Positions 30,684-42,154 of a stretch of DNA of 64,000 bases are shown here, piece after piece (position 1 is the first letter of the stretch; each line of letters begins with the position of its first letter). The notes beneath the pieces were generated by a model. It was not told the DNA's origin, made no database searches, and saw only the letters and a program-made list of their open reading frames with translations. The position numbers and the translations under genes are program-made. The DNA comes from Boswellia sacra (taxonomy: Eukaryota; Streptophyta; Magnoliopsida; Sapindales; Burseraceae): assembly GCA_013180625.2 (NCBI GenBank), contig SNVD02013146.1, forward strand, positions 1-64,000, read 5' to 3'.

Positions 30684-32140
30684 AGAGATCGATTCATCTT
30701 TTTTCTCATAAGGTTTAGGAATGTGTTTTTCAACAACCTCACCATTGCAAAGGGTCATGATTGATTTGGCTTGGTCCATGTAATCACTGTTTGAATTGCT
30801 CAGACCTAAATTAGATTGATCTTGGGATTTTGCAATGTTTGGAAAGGAAATTTTCTTTTTTCATGTATACTAAATGTGGATATAAATTTTGCAAGCGTGT
30901 CTGTCAAATTTGCTAATCTTTGAGCAGTTTAACTATTGTAGATCTCTTTCTTTGTAATGAATAAACGCAATGTTTCTTCGAGGTCCTTCCTAGGAGGAGG
31001 AATGTATGCATGATCATGAGAATTTTAAAAATTTTGATGTGTTTGAAAAGGGACTTATGAAGATTATGCATGATTGTCATTTTCTCAACTAAAATTCGGA
31101 TAATTTCTTCAACTAGGATTGTAGGTTTGGGAGTATGGATTGTGATTTAGCCTTTTGAAAGTATTGAAGGCATTGGCTTGTTCATGGAGACATTCCTTAA
31201 AAGCAAGCAAAGTTGGGCAATCAATAGTAGGATGGTCATTAGCATTACAAATGTGACAATAATTTCTTGAATAGAATTCAATTGACCACTCTTTTTCATT
31301 TCTAAAGCGTTGACTTTTCTAGCTAAGGATGCATATTTGGCTTGAAGGTCATGGTCTTTCTTAAGGTTATATATGCCTCTATTAGATGTCAAGGGTGAGT
31401 TTTTGCTTAGTACCTCACAAGTGCCAACAGTATCCCAATTTTGGGCTTTTTCTGCTAATGAATCTAGGTAGTCAATTACTTTCTCAGGGTTTTTATCTCC
31501 AAATTATCTGTTACACATTAGCTCTATTAGTTGCCTATCTTGAGTTAACCCTTCATAGAAATGTGAATCTCCAAGTTTCAAAACTATGGTGAGAATAGGT
31601 ATTAAGTAATTCTTTATGCCAATCCCAACATTGGTAAAGGGTTTCTCCTGGTTTTTGAGTGAAAGTAGTAATTTGTTTTTTAAGAAAATTTGTTCTATCG
31701 GAAGGAAAATTTTTTTTTCAAAAATTGTTCTTTCATCTCATCCCATGAATTGATATAACTTGACCTCAAATTTTGTAGCCATGTTTTATCTTTATCTTTT
31801 AAAGAAAAAGAGAAAAGCTTTAATCTAATGGTGTTTATGCTACAATTTGGGTCACTGTAGGAGTTACGCACCTCTTCAAAGTTTTTTAAGTGTGAATATG
31901 GGTTCTCCATATCAAGGCCATGAAAGGTGGGTAAAAGTTGAATGAAACTCTATTTGAAATTGAAATGGATTGCATCAGGAGGAGAAACTACACAAGATGG
32001 TGCACTAGTCCTTACTGGATTCATTTAATCTCTGAAGGTTCTTGGTTGGTTTTGGTCATTTTGTTGGGAACGATTGTCCCCTTCATCTGTGAACCTTTCC
32101 ACTTGATTGTCGATCATGTTTTCTAGGAAAGTTGATGTTT
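30684..32140 (-). pseudogene. E gag
   Basis: Begins near 32117 on the minus strand (an ERFTDEGDNRSQQNDQNQ-type start), then PVRTSAPSC, LLPTFHGLDMENPYSHLKNF and KLFSFSLKDKDKTWLQNL, with WDEMKEQFLKKKF near 31720. A CCHC zinc knuckle (CHICNANDHPTIDC) is read near 31250, followed by HEQANAF and NPYSQTYNPS. Stops (including one just before NPVRT) and frame changes are frequent. Typical plant Athila-type gag. Confidence 0.8.
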
Positions 32141-32312
32141 TCCTCACAAGTCTACCACTAGATGTGTGTGACCAAATTTTCATGCAACTTTAAAAGAGAA
32201 AAGGAAAGAAAAAGATGAGCACACAACCAAAAAAAAATCTAAAATGAGAAAAATGAATACTTACAATTTTGCATTACAAATTTTATCTTCCTCGGCAACG
32301 ACGCCAAAAACT
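32141..32312 (-). other. E leader and primer-binding site
   Basis: The primer site at 32289-32306 reads TGGCGTCGTTGCCGAGGA on the minus strand, the tRNA-Asp type with two changes from G1. The leader matches both leaders at 18761-18972. Confidence 0.75.
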
Positions 32313-33856
32313 TGACACGTCCAAAAAAGGATTATCTCCCAAGTAGAGGAGTGTTGAAGTAATAAATCCAAGAAGACCGGAGTCGATCCACAGGAAGGGG
32401 ACTTAGCAGTACAAACTATAGGGTAAACAAATATGATAAGAATAATTCAAATAAATAACAAGATAATATTAACAAATAAAAGTAAAGATTGCAGATGGTA
32501 AAACTGACCATTCAAATGTAAAACAAAAATAAAAGGTGGTAAAAGCATCCATGGAAATAGGTGGTAAAACCTACTATAGCAAATGAAATAGCAAATTCAT
32601 AAGTAATAAATGAGAATAAATGAAATACACAAGTAAGAGAAATTAACACGATAATAATGAAAGCTAAGGTTAGGGGATCCACCCCTGATATATTAAATAA
32701 GGATAAACAACTCAATTATAACTCAACTAGAATCCACACATCAAGGAGGTTCCAATTAGAAGGTATGTCTTTTAGGCCCATTTTAGTTATATGAATTATA
32801 TTTGTTTTATTATCAATATTTATACTACTTCTTGTAAATGGGTTCAAACATCTAATGTGGCAATCACCATATGTCTACAACAAATCAAGGTTCATAACTA
32901 GACTTGTGTTGATAAGAAAGAACCATACGATGTTTGGAAAGGATCTAAGCATTTGATGTGCCAAGTATTATCTACAATAGATCAAGACCTCCACTTTACG
33001 AGTGGTGTCAAGATTGATTAAGAAAATAAATATAAAACATATAAAATAAACCCAAGATTATGATTTTTAAGCACATATCAAAGGGTTAGAAAATCTTTAT
33101 CCTTATATCAAGGATTTTACAGTTTTACCTTAGCAAGAAAAAATTTAGCAAGACATTATGCAAGAAAGGAAATAAATTGCAAGAAGAAAATGATTTATAA
33201 TGTTAAGAAAACAAAACAAGAGAGGAGACACAATGTTAAGAGATCCCAGCCAAGAGCCAAGATTCCCTAATGGGTCACAATGCACCTCTATTTATAGATA
33301 TATTCAAGGGCAAACTTGTCAAATTACGAAGGGACAATTGTAAAATATCTTGATGACAATTTGGATCATCATGTGGAGAAACTTTGAACATCAATTTTGA
33401 CACCAAAATATGTAGAATTTTGATCACATATCTTCACAAAACTTATAGATATTTTTCTCAGATTTCTAGAACATTTTGATTCATACAATTTGGTTTTGTA
33501 TATCAAGAGATATGGTTAGAATACAGAGGCATGGTCAGGTAGGGTCGAAACTACATATGGGTTCATTTCAAGCCCATTTTTCGTCCACTAAAAGACTGAA
33601 TTTCATGATGCTTCTGAAATGCAATCTTGTAGAAAATTTAATCAGCTTTTCGAAAAATCAAAATTTACACCATTCTGATCTATAAAAGAATGTTATGCCC
33701 ATTTCATCAAACCTACAAGAAAACTAAAATTAAGATGAAGCCAATTCAAAATATGCAAAGACTACAAATATGCTTAGGTTGAGGAATTTAATGACATTAT
33801 TAGTGCAATATAATGAATCAAGCTCTTATTAAACATACATATTTAAGTGTTTATCA
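32313..33856 (-). mobile_element. LTR C, 5' LTR of element E (1544 bp)
   Basis: On the minus strand it begins TGATAAACACTTAAATATG (33856) and ends GGACGTGTCA (32313), then the PBS. Uninterrupted, so it is the reference for LTRs A and B. It contains a hydrophobic spurious frame at 32512-32715 that also appears in LTR A; this is not a gene. Confidence 0.85.
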
Positions 33857-33861
33857 CATTT

Positions 33862-34110
33862 TAGTATCATAAGGATGCACTTAATGCATTAAAAGAATGC
33901 ATTTGTCTACAATAGAAGAGTGCACATCATGCATTGTAAGGATGCACTCTGTACATCAGAAAGATGCGCTTGTCCATACTAGAGAAGTGCACAATGTGCA
34001 TTATAAGGATGCATTTTGTGCATTAAAACATTTACTTATCTACACGAGAAGAGTGCACATTGTTTGCACTTAAAGAAATGCGTTGCATGCATTAGAAGGA
34101 TGCATTTTAG
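33862..34110. repeat. Tandem repeat in O1 3' region, about 66 bp unit
   Basis: The phrase gtctacaatagaagagtgcac and variants recur near 33904, 33971 and 34036, interleaved with ggatgcatt blocks. It shares the gtgcactta theme with the 88-bp array at 14920-15296 but has a different unit length. It continues O1 after the E insertion. Confidence 0.75.
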
Positions 34111-34284
34111 CCTTTGAGTGGGCACATCAGCCCTTGAGTGGACACACCTCATTTATAGGAATTGAAGAGGAAAGTTGATGGTGAAAAATCTGATAAAATG
34201 CAGATGAAGGCGAGGATGCCAAGATATGAAGAGGAAAGACGAAGAAAGAGTACTTTGCGATTTTTGTGTCTCACAAACTTCTCC

Positions 34285-34299
34285 AAAGTAGGGGCAAGC
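34285..34299 (+). other. Polypurine tract of O1
   Basis: aaagtaggggcaagc directly precedes the LTR start, as in Tat/Ogre elements. Confidence 0.7.
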
Positions 34300-36296
34300 T
34301 ATAGACACTTGATTTTTGAGGCTCGATGATGGAGTGAAGATGAATGATGAGCAAGAGAAATGATCAAAATGCCCTTGGAAGCAAAAGGAAGAAAGTCGAG
34401 AAGAAACTGATTGAAAGCTTTAAAAACTAACACATGACTTTGAAAAATCATAGCAACTAATCGAGAAGGAATCTGATGATGAGTCATACCATTGTGAAGC
34501 TATAGATGTTTAGTTTTCACATAAATTTATAGATAAAAAATCGGAGTTGAAATCAGGGATGCACGATTGAATAGCTAAAGGTTAAAAGAGACTGCATTGA
34601 AAAGATGCAAAATCGAATGGTTTGGTGGGCCATAGCTGATCGATGGCTGTGGCTATTTGGCTATCCTACCACCAGATGGTAGTCCACCCATAGCTGGCCG
34701 GTTGTCCCACTGCCAGCCAGTGATCCTCACACAGTCGGTCGGCTATCTTCCCCTCATTTTTCAAAAATTATGGTAAAGACCTTCCATTTTTGTTTAATGC
34801 TTCCTTTTTCAACTTCAACCCTCTCCTATATAAACACCTCCTCTCCTTACTTTTCAAGACACATTGAAATCCTCTCTTCTCCCTCTTGAAGACACAGTTG
34901 AGAAATTCAAGGAGTCTTTTCTAGTTTAAAGCTTTTTTTAGGTGTTCTATTGCTCTAAACTCGAAAAGGGTACGTCTTGAAAGCAGTCCTCTTTTCGGCC
35001 TCCTCTTTTCTTATTTATTTTTCTTACTTAGAATTAAGCATTCATAGGTTTTATAATGCTTAGAATGAGCATGATTAGGATTTATTTTAATGTTTAGGAG
35101 CATGTTTAGGGTTATTATGAATTATTTTAACTCTCGTTTGTTTTGTAAAGTGGAAATGCGTGTCAAGGTAAGTTATCTTTCCCTCATTTATTAAAGACAT
35201 GATTAGGAGTTTATTTTCTTTATGAATGCCTTAGAATCATGGTTAGGAGTTCATGATTAGAATCATGCTAGAAAGACTTATGGTTTTTGAAGCATACTAG
35301 AAAATAGCGTAGAATTGGTAAGAATTACCATATTTACCCTTAAGTGTTTGAATTGAGCTAGAATAGCTATGTTTGATATTGACTGATTGAAATAGACTAA
35401 AATTGCCATGCTTAGACTAGAGATTCCATGATACTATAAATTGTTATGAATTATGCTAGAATAGCAATAGGTAGAATTACCATGATAGAATTATCAAATC
35501 TAGGTAGAAGTGCCATGATTATAGATTATGGCTTTGTATTGAATCTTAATTAATTGATTAATTTTATTATAGATAATTACCATGATTAGAAATATGAATG
35601 ATAAATTATGATTGCATGATGCCATGAAGTGGTAGTGAACTCATGTTGATGGTGAGGGACCATCACTTAGAATGCATGAACGTATGAATGATGCCATGAA
35701 AGAGGCTTGATAGACGTTGAATATTTATATTAAATATTTAATATGCATTTCATTATTGAATACTTGATTTATATGAATGTTATATTTGAAATGTTTAGAA
35801 GTAGATTTACTTTATTGTTGAATAACAGTTGTTGTAATCCTCCTCCAATTTCCCCATGTTTGAAAAGGAATGTAATTCAATTCTCATCCCCATTTCTTTG
35901 TATGAATATACAATTGTTAGTAGTTGAATATATCTCATATATTTTAATGAAGATATAATGAATATCGTGAGCATCAAAACAAACGATTTAAGCAGACTAT
36001 ATAATAACTTAAGCTATTTTTTATTTGTTATACCTTAGTGGAGCTCAGATTTAGATCTGGGTAAGGCAAATGGCTTGTACCTAACTTCCCGAACCCATCC
36101 CTGAAGGGATGAGGGTAGTTTGCATCGTGAAGTGAGGGATCAGATTGTCTCCATTCATTCTTAATTGAAAAAATGGGTGGCGATTCCATTCTCTAGACGT
36201 GCCTATGACTAGTTTGTGTTTACTTCAGTCTCAAAAGAGGCTTTGACATAGTGTCGTGGTCATAAATGCTCTGGTAGGATAAAAGCCTCATTCACA
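34300..36296 (+). mobile_element. O1 3' LTR (about 2.0 kb)
   Basis: Begins TATAGACACTTGATTTTTGAGG (the TG appears mutated to TA) and ends GCCTCATTCACA. It aligns with the reverse complements of 16227-18145 and 37622-38770. The U3 has the short-repeat GC cluster at 34620-34750, a TATA-like ctatataaaca near 34830 and a pyrimidine-rich leader after it. Numerous tagaatgcc/catgattag short repeats occupy 35000-35700. Right of 36296 a copia LTR begins without a visible target duplication. Confidence 0.78.
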
Positions 36297-37111
36297 CTAC
36301 CTTCATAGAATACCAGTAATTTGAGCTAAGTATAATTATTGTTTTATACCTCTAATTACATCTTGATTCATAGATACTAGTTTTACACCATTTAAATGAG
36401 TTAAGAATTATTAAAATAAATCTTAGTTTAATGAACAACCTTTCATTAAACACTTGGCTCAGATTCCTCATTTATAACCTTATAAAATCATCAAGGTGCT
36501 TTTTTGTAATTCTTTTAGAGTCATAATTTTCATATCTATGGTGTAGTGTCTACTAGCACACAGATCTTACAATTCTAACTAGCCAAGGTATTGACCTTCT
36601 ATTTTAGATATCACTTTCCATTCTAGTCAAAGATTATAGCCTACATACTAGAGGTACACTACCCATTTGGGATTAATGTAGGAATGCCTTTAGTGCTTGG
36701 TTGCGGTAATTTACATTTGGTCATGGTGTTTTCATCAAATATTATAATTCTGGGTGGTCCATGTTTAGTGCATTCATTAATACACTAGTGTTTTTGTCCT
36801 GACGTCTCTACTTCAAATGGTTAGAGACTCACAATTTTCCTATTGAAGACAAACAGCGCTACAACCTTGTCCAAACAAAGCGCGTAGCTTTTGTTTATAG
36901 GTTGTGAACTAGTTTTGAGCTATGATAAAGTTCTATGTCTCATATATATCTCATATATACAGAACTTTATTAATGTACAAGCTTTGGAGCCTTTAGTAAT
37001 CGATGCAATCATATTTGGACAATTTATATATAATAAATTTTTATTAATTTGTAATAATGTTGTTTACATTTTATAGAAATACATCTATACTCTTAGGGTA
37101 GATTCCTAACA
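36297..37111 (-). mobile_element. Tork-like copia 3' LTR
   Basis: On the minus strand it starts TGTTAGGAATCTACCCTAAG at 37111, preceded by a polypurine tract (gtcaagtgggagat). The distal end is not defined by a clear CA; it meets the O1 LTR end at 36296 and may be truncated. No coding content. Confidence 0.6.
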
Positions 37112-37119
37112 ATCTCCCA

Positions 37120-37620
37120 CTTGACCTTAAAGAAGATGTGACGTATTTACAATTCCCATGCTTTTTAGGGACCCTCGAAGACCATAGTTGAAAGACTCTT
37201 GGTGAATGAATTAGCTAGATTTTTTGCTGTAGGGACCTTGCATACTTACACATCTCTATGTTGTACGATCTCTCATATGAGGTGGTTCCTTTCTATATGT
37301 TTTCCAATCTTGTGGTTTCTAGGTTCCTTAGAGTTAGCCACTGCCCCATTATTATCACAATAAAGTATAGTGGCCTTTTCTACATGTGGAATGACTTCCA
37401 AATCTATAAGGAACTTATGAAGCCATACTATCTCTTTAGATGCTTCACAAGCTGCTACATACTCTGCCTCCATGGTAGGGTCAGTAATGCATGACTGCTT
37501 GATACTCCTCCATCCTATGGCTCCACCACCCAAGGTGAAAACAGATTTAGAGGTTGACTTTCTAGAGTTCGAATCAGATTGGAAATCTGAATTTGCACAT
37601 CTAACCGGATTTAGATCAGT
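37120..37620 (-). pseudogene. Ty1/copia RNase H fragment (Tork/TNT1-like)
   Basis: Reads SDFQSDSNSRKSTS, then GGGAIGWRSIKQSC, DPTMEAEYVAACEASKEIVW (catalytic Glu region), LYCDNNGAVANSKEP and HKIGKHIERN, the C-terminal end of a copia polyprotein. The tail toward 37120 is out of frame. Its 5' side is cut at 37620 by Ogre LTR sequence, so only the last part of the element survives. Confidence 0.82.
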
Positions 37621-37621
37621 T

Positions 37622-38770
37622 CTAGAATCATAGTTATCGTGGCATACTCTAGCCTAAACATGGCATATTCTAGCCTAAACATGGCATTTCTAACCCAAAT
37701 GAAGCAATCAACATCAATCATGGCTATTCTAGCTCAAACAAGACATCGAAGGGTAAAATAGTAATTCTTATCTATTTTATACTATTTTTAGAATTTATAA
37801 AAGCAAATATAAGTCTTTCTTAGCATGATTCTAATCATGTGCTCCTAAGCATGATTCTAAGCATTCGCAAAATTAAATTCCTAAACATGATTCTAATAAA
37901 GAAAAGATAGCAGTTTATCTTGACACGCTTATCTATTTCGCAAAACAAACGTGGGTTAGAACATTCATAATAACCTATCATGCTTCTAAACATAAAAATA
38001 AATCCTACTCATACTTATTTTAAGCTTAAACTAACCTAAACATGCTTAATTCCGAGCAAGGAAAATAAAAGAGAAGATAAGAGGGAGGAGAGAATTCTGC
38101 TCTCAAGACAAACCTTTTTCGAGTTTAGAGCAATAGAACACCTGGAACTTTAGACTAGAAAAGACTTCTCGAATTCTTAAGCGTGTCTTCAAGAGAAAGA
38201 AGAGAGAATTATTTCAAAATTCGGTGTGTTTTACAAAGAGAAAAGGAGGAGGTTTATATAGTTGAAGGTTGAAGTTGAAATTAGAAGCAAAAAACCAAAA
38301 AGGAAGGTTTTTTAAGAAATATTCCAAAAATAGAAGGGTAACAGTCAGGCGGCTGTTAGCAGACCGTCGATCGACCATCTAATAGCTAGATGACTATTAT
38401 CTGACATTTAGGCGACTGTTGGTCAACAACCAGGTGAACTATTTGACCTTAGCCCCTTGTTTTGTTACTTTGCACTACAGTCGCTTCTGATCTTTGCTTG
38501 TTCGATTGCACATAACTTTTTGAATTCAACTTGGATTTGTGATCCGTAAATTTCTATGACAATTAGAAATCCGTATCCGCAGCAATGTGTGACTCATCAC
38601 CAGATTCCTCTTGGATTAATTTCTATGCTTCTTTGAAGTCTCATCTGTGAGACCTTTCACTAGCTCCCTCTCACATTTCCTATCTTGGCCTCCAAGGACA
38701 TTTTGGTCAATTTCTTGGCTCGACATTCATCTGCATTCCTTAATTAAGCCTAAAAAATTTAGTGTCTACA
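37622..38770 (-). mobile_element. Truncated Ogre-type LTR
   Basis: On the minus strand it begins TGTAGACACTAAATTTTTTAGGC at 38770 and runs about 1150 of the usual roughly 1950 bp, stopping at the copia RNase H fragment. It contains the GC-rich short-repeat cluster (38340-38450) and the atggcatattctagcc repeats (37640-37700). Its intact U3 end touches O2 gag sequence, as if it had inserted into O2. Confidence 0.72.
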
Positions 38771-40315
38771 CCTACGGAGTACTGCTACCCTTACCACCAA
38801 AAGAAGCCCTAAGCACTTACCCACCGAACCATAAACACGATGAGTATTGTGAATTACACTAAGCCTCTGGTTATCTTATAGATAATTATCGAAGGCTCCG
38901 CTATGAGATCTAAGGTCTAATCGATAATTGTCAAATTCTAGACCCTAGTAGACAACACCCAAACACCAACCATAACCCATTACCAAACTACTGCAACATT
39001 CTACCCACCTATAATACCAATATGATTGATTTGGGCCTGAATCTAACTGAACAATAGATAGTTGACTCTATTGAGGATGTAGAGAGGCAGAAGGATCTTC
39101 AGAGGCAAGTGGCATCCAGAAAGGGAGCCAAAAGGGAAAGCCTAGATCAAAGGTTGAAAATAAAAAAAAAAGATCGAGTAAGAGTACTTGACAAAGAAGA
39201 GCTCAAATAGGAGTGAAAGAGAGGTCCAAAGCCAATACAGGCCACTCATAAAGGAAGAAATGGTTGAACGAGAAAGAGAGTATACTTCCCTTCATGAAGA
39301 AGAGTTCACCCTACTTAGTGACAAGGAGGAGTAGAAACTATTTAGCAATGAGGGAAGTCAAAGTGAGTACATACCACTTAGCAAAGAAGGGTTTCTCAGT
39401 AGAATATGCATGATCGACTCAAGGATCATAGAAGAGGAAATTAGAAGGCTTTCTGAAGAAGAACAATTGAAATATATAAATGGGACAATTTATGTTACCA
39501 CTCTCGTAGCAAAAATCCAGATCAAAGAAAAATTAATAGAGATGACTTTGCCACGATTTAGAATATTGCTAAAATGGAATGTAGAGGAACAAAAAAAGGA
39601 AGAAGAGCAACTTGACATAACACTTCTAGCAACTGAGGTTTACTCTCAAAATACAGGATGGGTAATGGTTAAAGTAGAATCACTTGGAAGAATGGGAGAA
39701 TGGATGTAAGAAGGGACTTAGTCACAACCAATCTATGTTGAGGACAGTGAAAAGAATGACAGTAAACAAAATGAAGAATAAGTCTTCATGGTTAGAATAG
39801 GAGGTCCTGAGGGGCAGATTGAAAGATCCTTTGAGGAAAGCCAAGGAGAAGTCAAATTGGAGTTCGAGGAGAATGGATAGAGATGACCTTGGTGCAGTTC
39901 AAGACATGGCTCCAAAGAAGCGAAGAAAAGTTTGATGAAATCAAAGTATATTCCTAAAGTTTTGGATGGATGGGAATGAGGGCTGAGGACAGTGCTAGTG
40001 ATAGTGAAGGAGAAGCTAAAAATGATGAAATGGTGTCAATGGTAAGAAGAGGAGAAATACCTAGGGTCCAAATGCTTCATGACTTTTGTGATGACTTTGA
40101 TGAGGGAGAAATCGCCAAACACCAGGGTGGGAAACATAAGAGGAGAGATGAGAGTAATGAGGATGGGGAGGTAAAGGGAGTGACTCGAGGAGGGAGATTC
40201 TATGAGAATCCAAAAACGAGAGAGATGAATGAATCAAAAGACGAGAAGGGAGAGGAAAAAAAAAGAAAGAAGGAAAAGAAGAGGATGATAATGCAATCCT
40301 AAAACATCTAAAAAA
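38771..40315 (+). pseudogene. O2 (Tat/Ogre-like) gag C-terminal part
   Basis: Plus-strand fragments read LLPLPPKEALSTYPPNHKHD, a decayed knuckle-like block (YCELH...GYLIDNYRRLR), IDNCQILDPSRQH and NPLPNY, then NMIDLGLNLTEQ. This is typical of Ogre gag before the protease. 39410-39709 and 39970-40302 stay open and are rich in acidic and basic residues. The frame ends AILKHLK at 40315, where a copia solo LTR is inserted; the coding sequence resumes in register at 42155. Confidence 0.7.
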
Positions 40316-42154
40316 TGTTAGCCCTAAGGCTACATGATAATTTTGATGATAACAATACACATTGATTAATTGAGATTTACTAATATGTTTATTTATGTGC
40401 AAGAGTAAGATCATTGAAATAATTTTAAAATCAAGAAGAGGCTTATTAAAATGAAGTGTTGAAGCTAAGGAGAAGACTACATGTTAAAGGCACCAAAGTT
40501 TAAGAACAAGGATTGACTCAAGGAATGTGACACATGAGCAATGTTCAATCAATTGGTCATATATATCTCTACAAATATCCAAATGACGTGATTCTTGAGC
40601 CTTTGGAAAGCTTACTCAATTTATAACATTTCATATGTTTTAATGAAATTCAAATTTCAAGTGCAAGGTTGTCCAAATCATCATGCAAGTTGAAAGACAA
40701 ATGGAAGCAGCTAACATGAGCACCGAATACTCCTTTGGACATATCTTGAGCTAGAAAAATCAAAATGACTTGATTCTTACGGCATTGGAAAGATGACTTA
40801 ATGGAGAACAGAACATTTCATATGTTTTGAAGAAATTCAAATTTCAAATGGAAGGATGACATAATTGACATGAAATTCGGTGGACTGACACATAGAAGAA
40901 AAATCAACTCACATGAGCACTGAATTGTGTTTTGGCCATATCTTAAGATAGAGATATCCAAATGCTTTGATTCTTAATGTTTTGGAAATATTATTCAAAT
41001 ATTCAGATATTTTATGTTTTGAAGAAATTCGAATTTCAAATGGAAGGCTGACAGAATTATCGTTCAATTTGGTAGACTGACACAAGAAAGAAAAATCAAG
41101 TCACATGAGCACCAAATGGTGTTGTGGCCATATCTTGAGCTACAGATATTGAAATGACTTGATTCTTGATGAGTTGGAAAGCTTATTAAAATGTACAGAT
41201 CTTTTATGTTTTGCAGATTTTCAAATTTCAAACGGAACATTGACGAAAATGGCAGACAAGATTACGGTTTTTATAGTGGGCAGAAAATTTGAAGATGGTG
41301 TCTTCACTTGATTAAGTTCATCCCATTTGCCTATAAAAGGAGCCCTTCTCCCATGCATTCAGAAAGAGGAAGAGCAAGAGAAGTATCTATCAAGCAAAAA
41401 AACAAGAGAAATATCAAGTCTAGAGAGCTTTTATATTCTTTATCTACTCTTTGAAGAGAGTTGTACTTTTGTTGTAAGAATTTTCTTTGTTCTTGTATTG
41501 TGGTGAGAGTGAGATCTTCTTGTAAAGGATAAAAGTTATCCTTGAGAGAACTCTTTCCTTGGCGAGGTTGTTCATCAAGAAGAACTCTTGGTGTGGTGTT
41601 ATCAAGGGTTGAAGGAAGTTGCCTTGGTGAGGTTGTTCATCAAGAAGAACTCTTGGTGTGGTGTTATCAAGGGTTGAAGGAAGTTGCCTTGGTGAGGTTG
41701 TTCATCAAGAAGAACTCTTGGTGTGGTGTTATCAAGAGTTGAAGGAAGTTGCCTTGGTGAGGTTGTTCATCAAGAAGAACTCTTGGTGTGGTGTTATCAA
41801 GAGTTGGAAGAAAAAGTCTTGGTGAGGTTGCTCATCAAGCAAGTTGTAAAGATTTCTACAACTTAGTGGAAAGCTTAGCTCGTGGAGCTAGGAGCCCGTG
41901 GACGTAGGCAAGGTTTGCCGAACCACGTAAATTGAGTTTGCACTCTCTCTATCCCTATCTCTTTACATTAACTTGCACTTGTGGTTGTTCTTCATTTCTA
42001 TTCTCGTGATTGCATTCTATTTTCATCTTCTTCACCTCTATTCTTAAAGAAAGAGTTAAATAATTTTGATTTTCAAGAAAAGTTTTCTAAATCCGTTTTG
42101 ATAAATAAAAACCCAATTCACCTCCCCTCTTGGGTTGCCATACCTGGGTCAACA
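40316..42154 (+). mobile_element. SIRE-like copia solo LTR in O2 (1839 bp)
   Basis: Begins TGTTAGCCCTAAGGCTACATG and ends ATACCTGGGTCAACA. It is flanked by aaaaa on both sides (40311-40315 and 42155-42159). Removing the LTR and one aaaaa restores one continuous O2 frame across the junction, which confirms the target duplication. No internal sequence is present, so it is a solo LTR. Same family as the LTRs of elements A and B. Confidence 0.92.
41564..41840. repeat. 65-bp minisatellite in copia LTR, five units
   Basis: The phrase gaggttgttcatcaagaag recurs at 41564, 41629, 41694, 41759 and 41824, an exact 65-bp period. Because 65 is not a multiple of three, the open frame through it (41542-41742) is fortuitous. 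The other LTRs of the family carry 4, 4, 4 and 8 units. Confidence 0.93.

Larger units (their letters stand above)
15297..33856 (-). mobile_element. E: composite Ty3/gypsy insertion with opposite-facing terminal LTRs
   Basis: A minus-strand Athila-related element reads from the 5' LTR C at the right end, through PBS, gag, protease, RT, RNase H, integrase, a 3' ORF, a captured LOG sequence and a polypurine tract, to 3' LTR B. Left of LTR B is not flanking DNA but a PBS and leader that switch into the reverse complement of a leader, PBS and full LTR A on the plus strand. Both outer termini are therefore U3 ends: left TGATGAACAC, right (minus strand) TGATAAACAC. The flanking pentamers are catct (15292-15296) and cattt (33857-33861), 4 of 5 identical, which supports a single integration. 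Two later LTR insertions sit inside. Confidence 0.68.
8306..36296 (+). mobile_element. O1: 3' part of a Tat/Ogre-like Ty3/gypsy element, interrupted by element E
   Basis: Integrase remnant, two antisense genes, tandem repeats, polypurine tract (34285-34299) and 3' LTR (34300-36296) follow in the order expected for Tat-lineage elements, which are known to carry extra ORFs and long 3' regions. The interval 15297-33856 is a later insertion: tandem-repeat DNA of the O1 3' region flanks it on both sides, and the flanking pentamers catct and cattt look like a target duplication with one change. The 5' half of O1 is missing. Confidence 0.72.

Noticed and set aside
37258..37494. Plus-strand frame opposite the copia RNase H fragment
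   Set aside because: Shadow frame; the minus strand carries clear RNase H motifs.
41542..41742. Repetitive protein-like frame, also at 50691-50897
   Set aside because: It is the 65-bp minisatellite; 65 is not divisible by three, so the frame rotates and the open reading is fortuitous.
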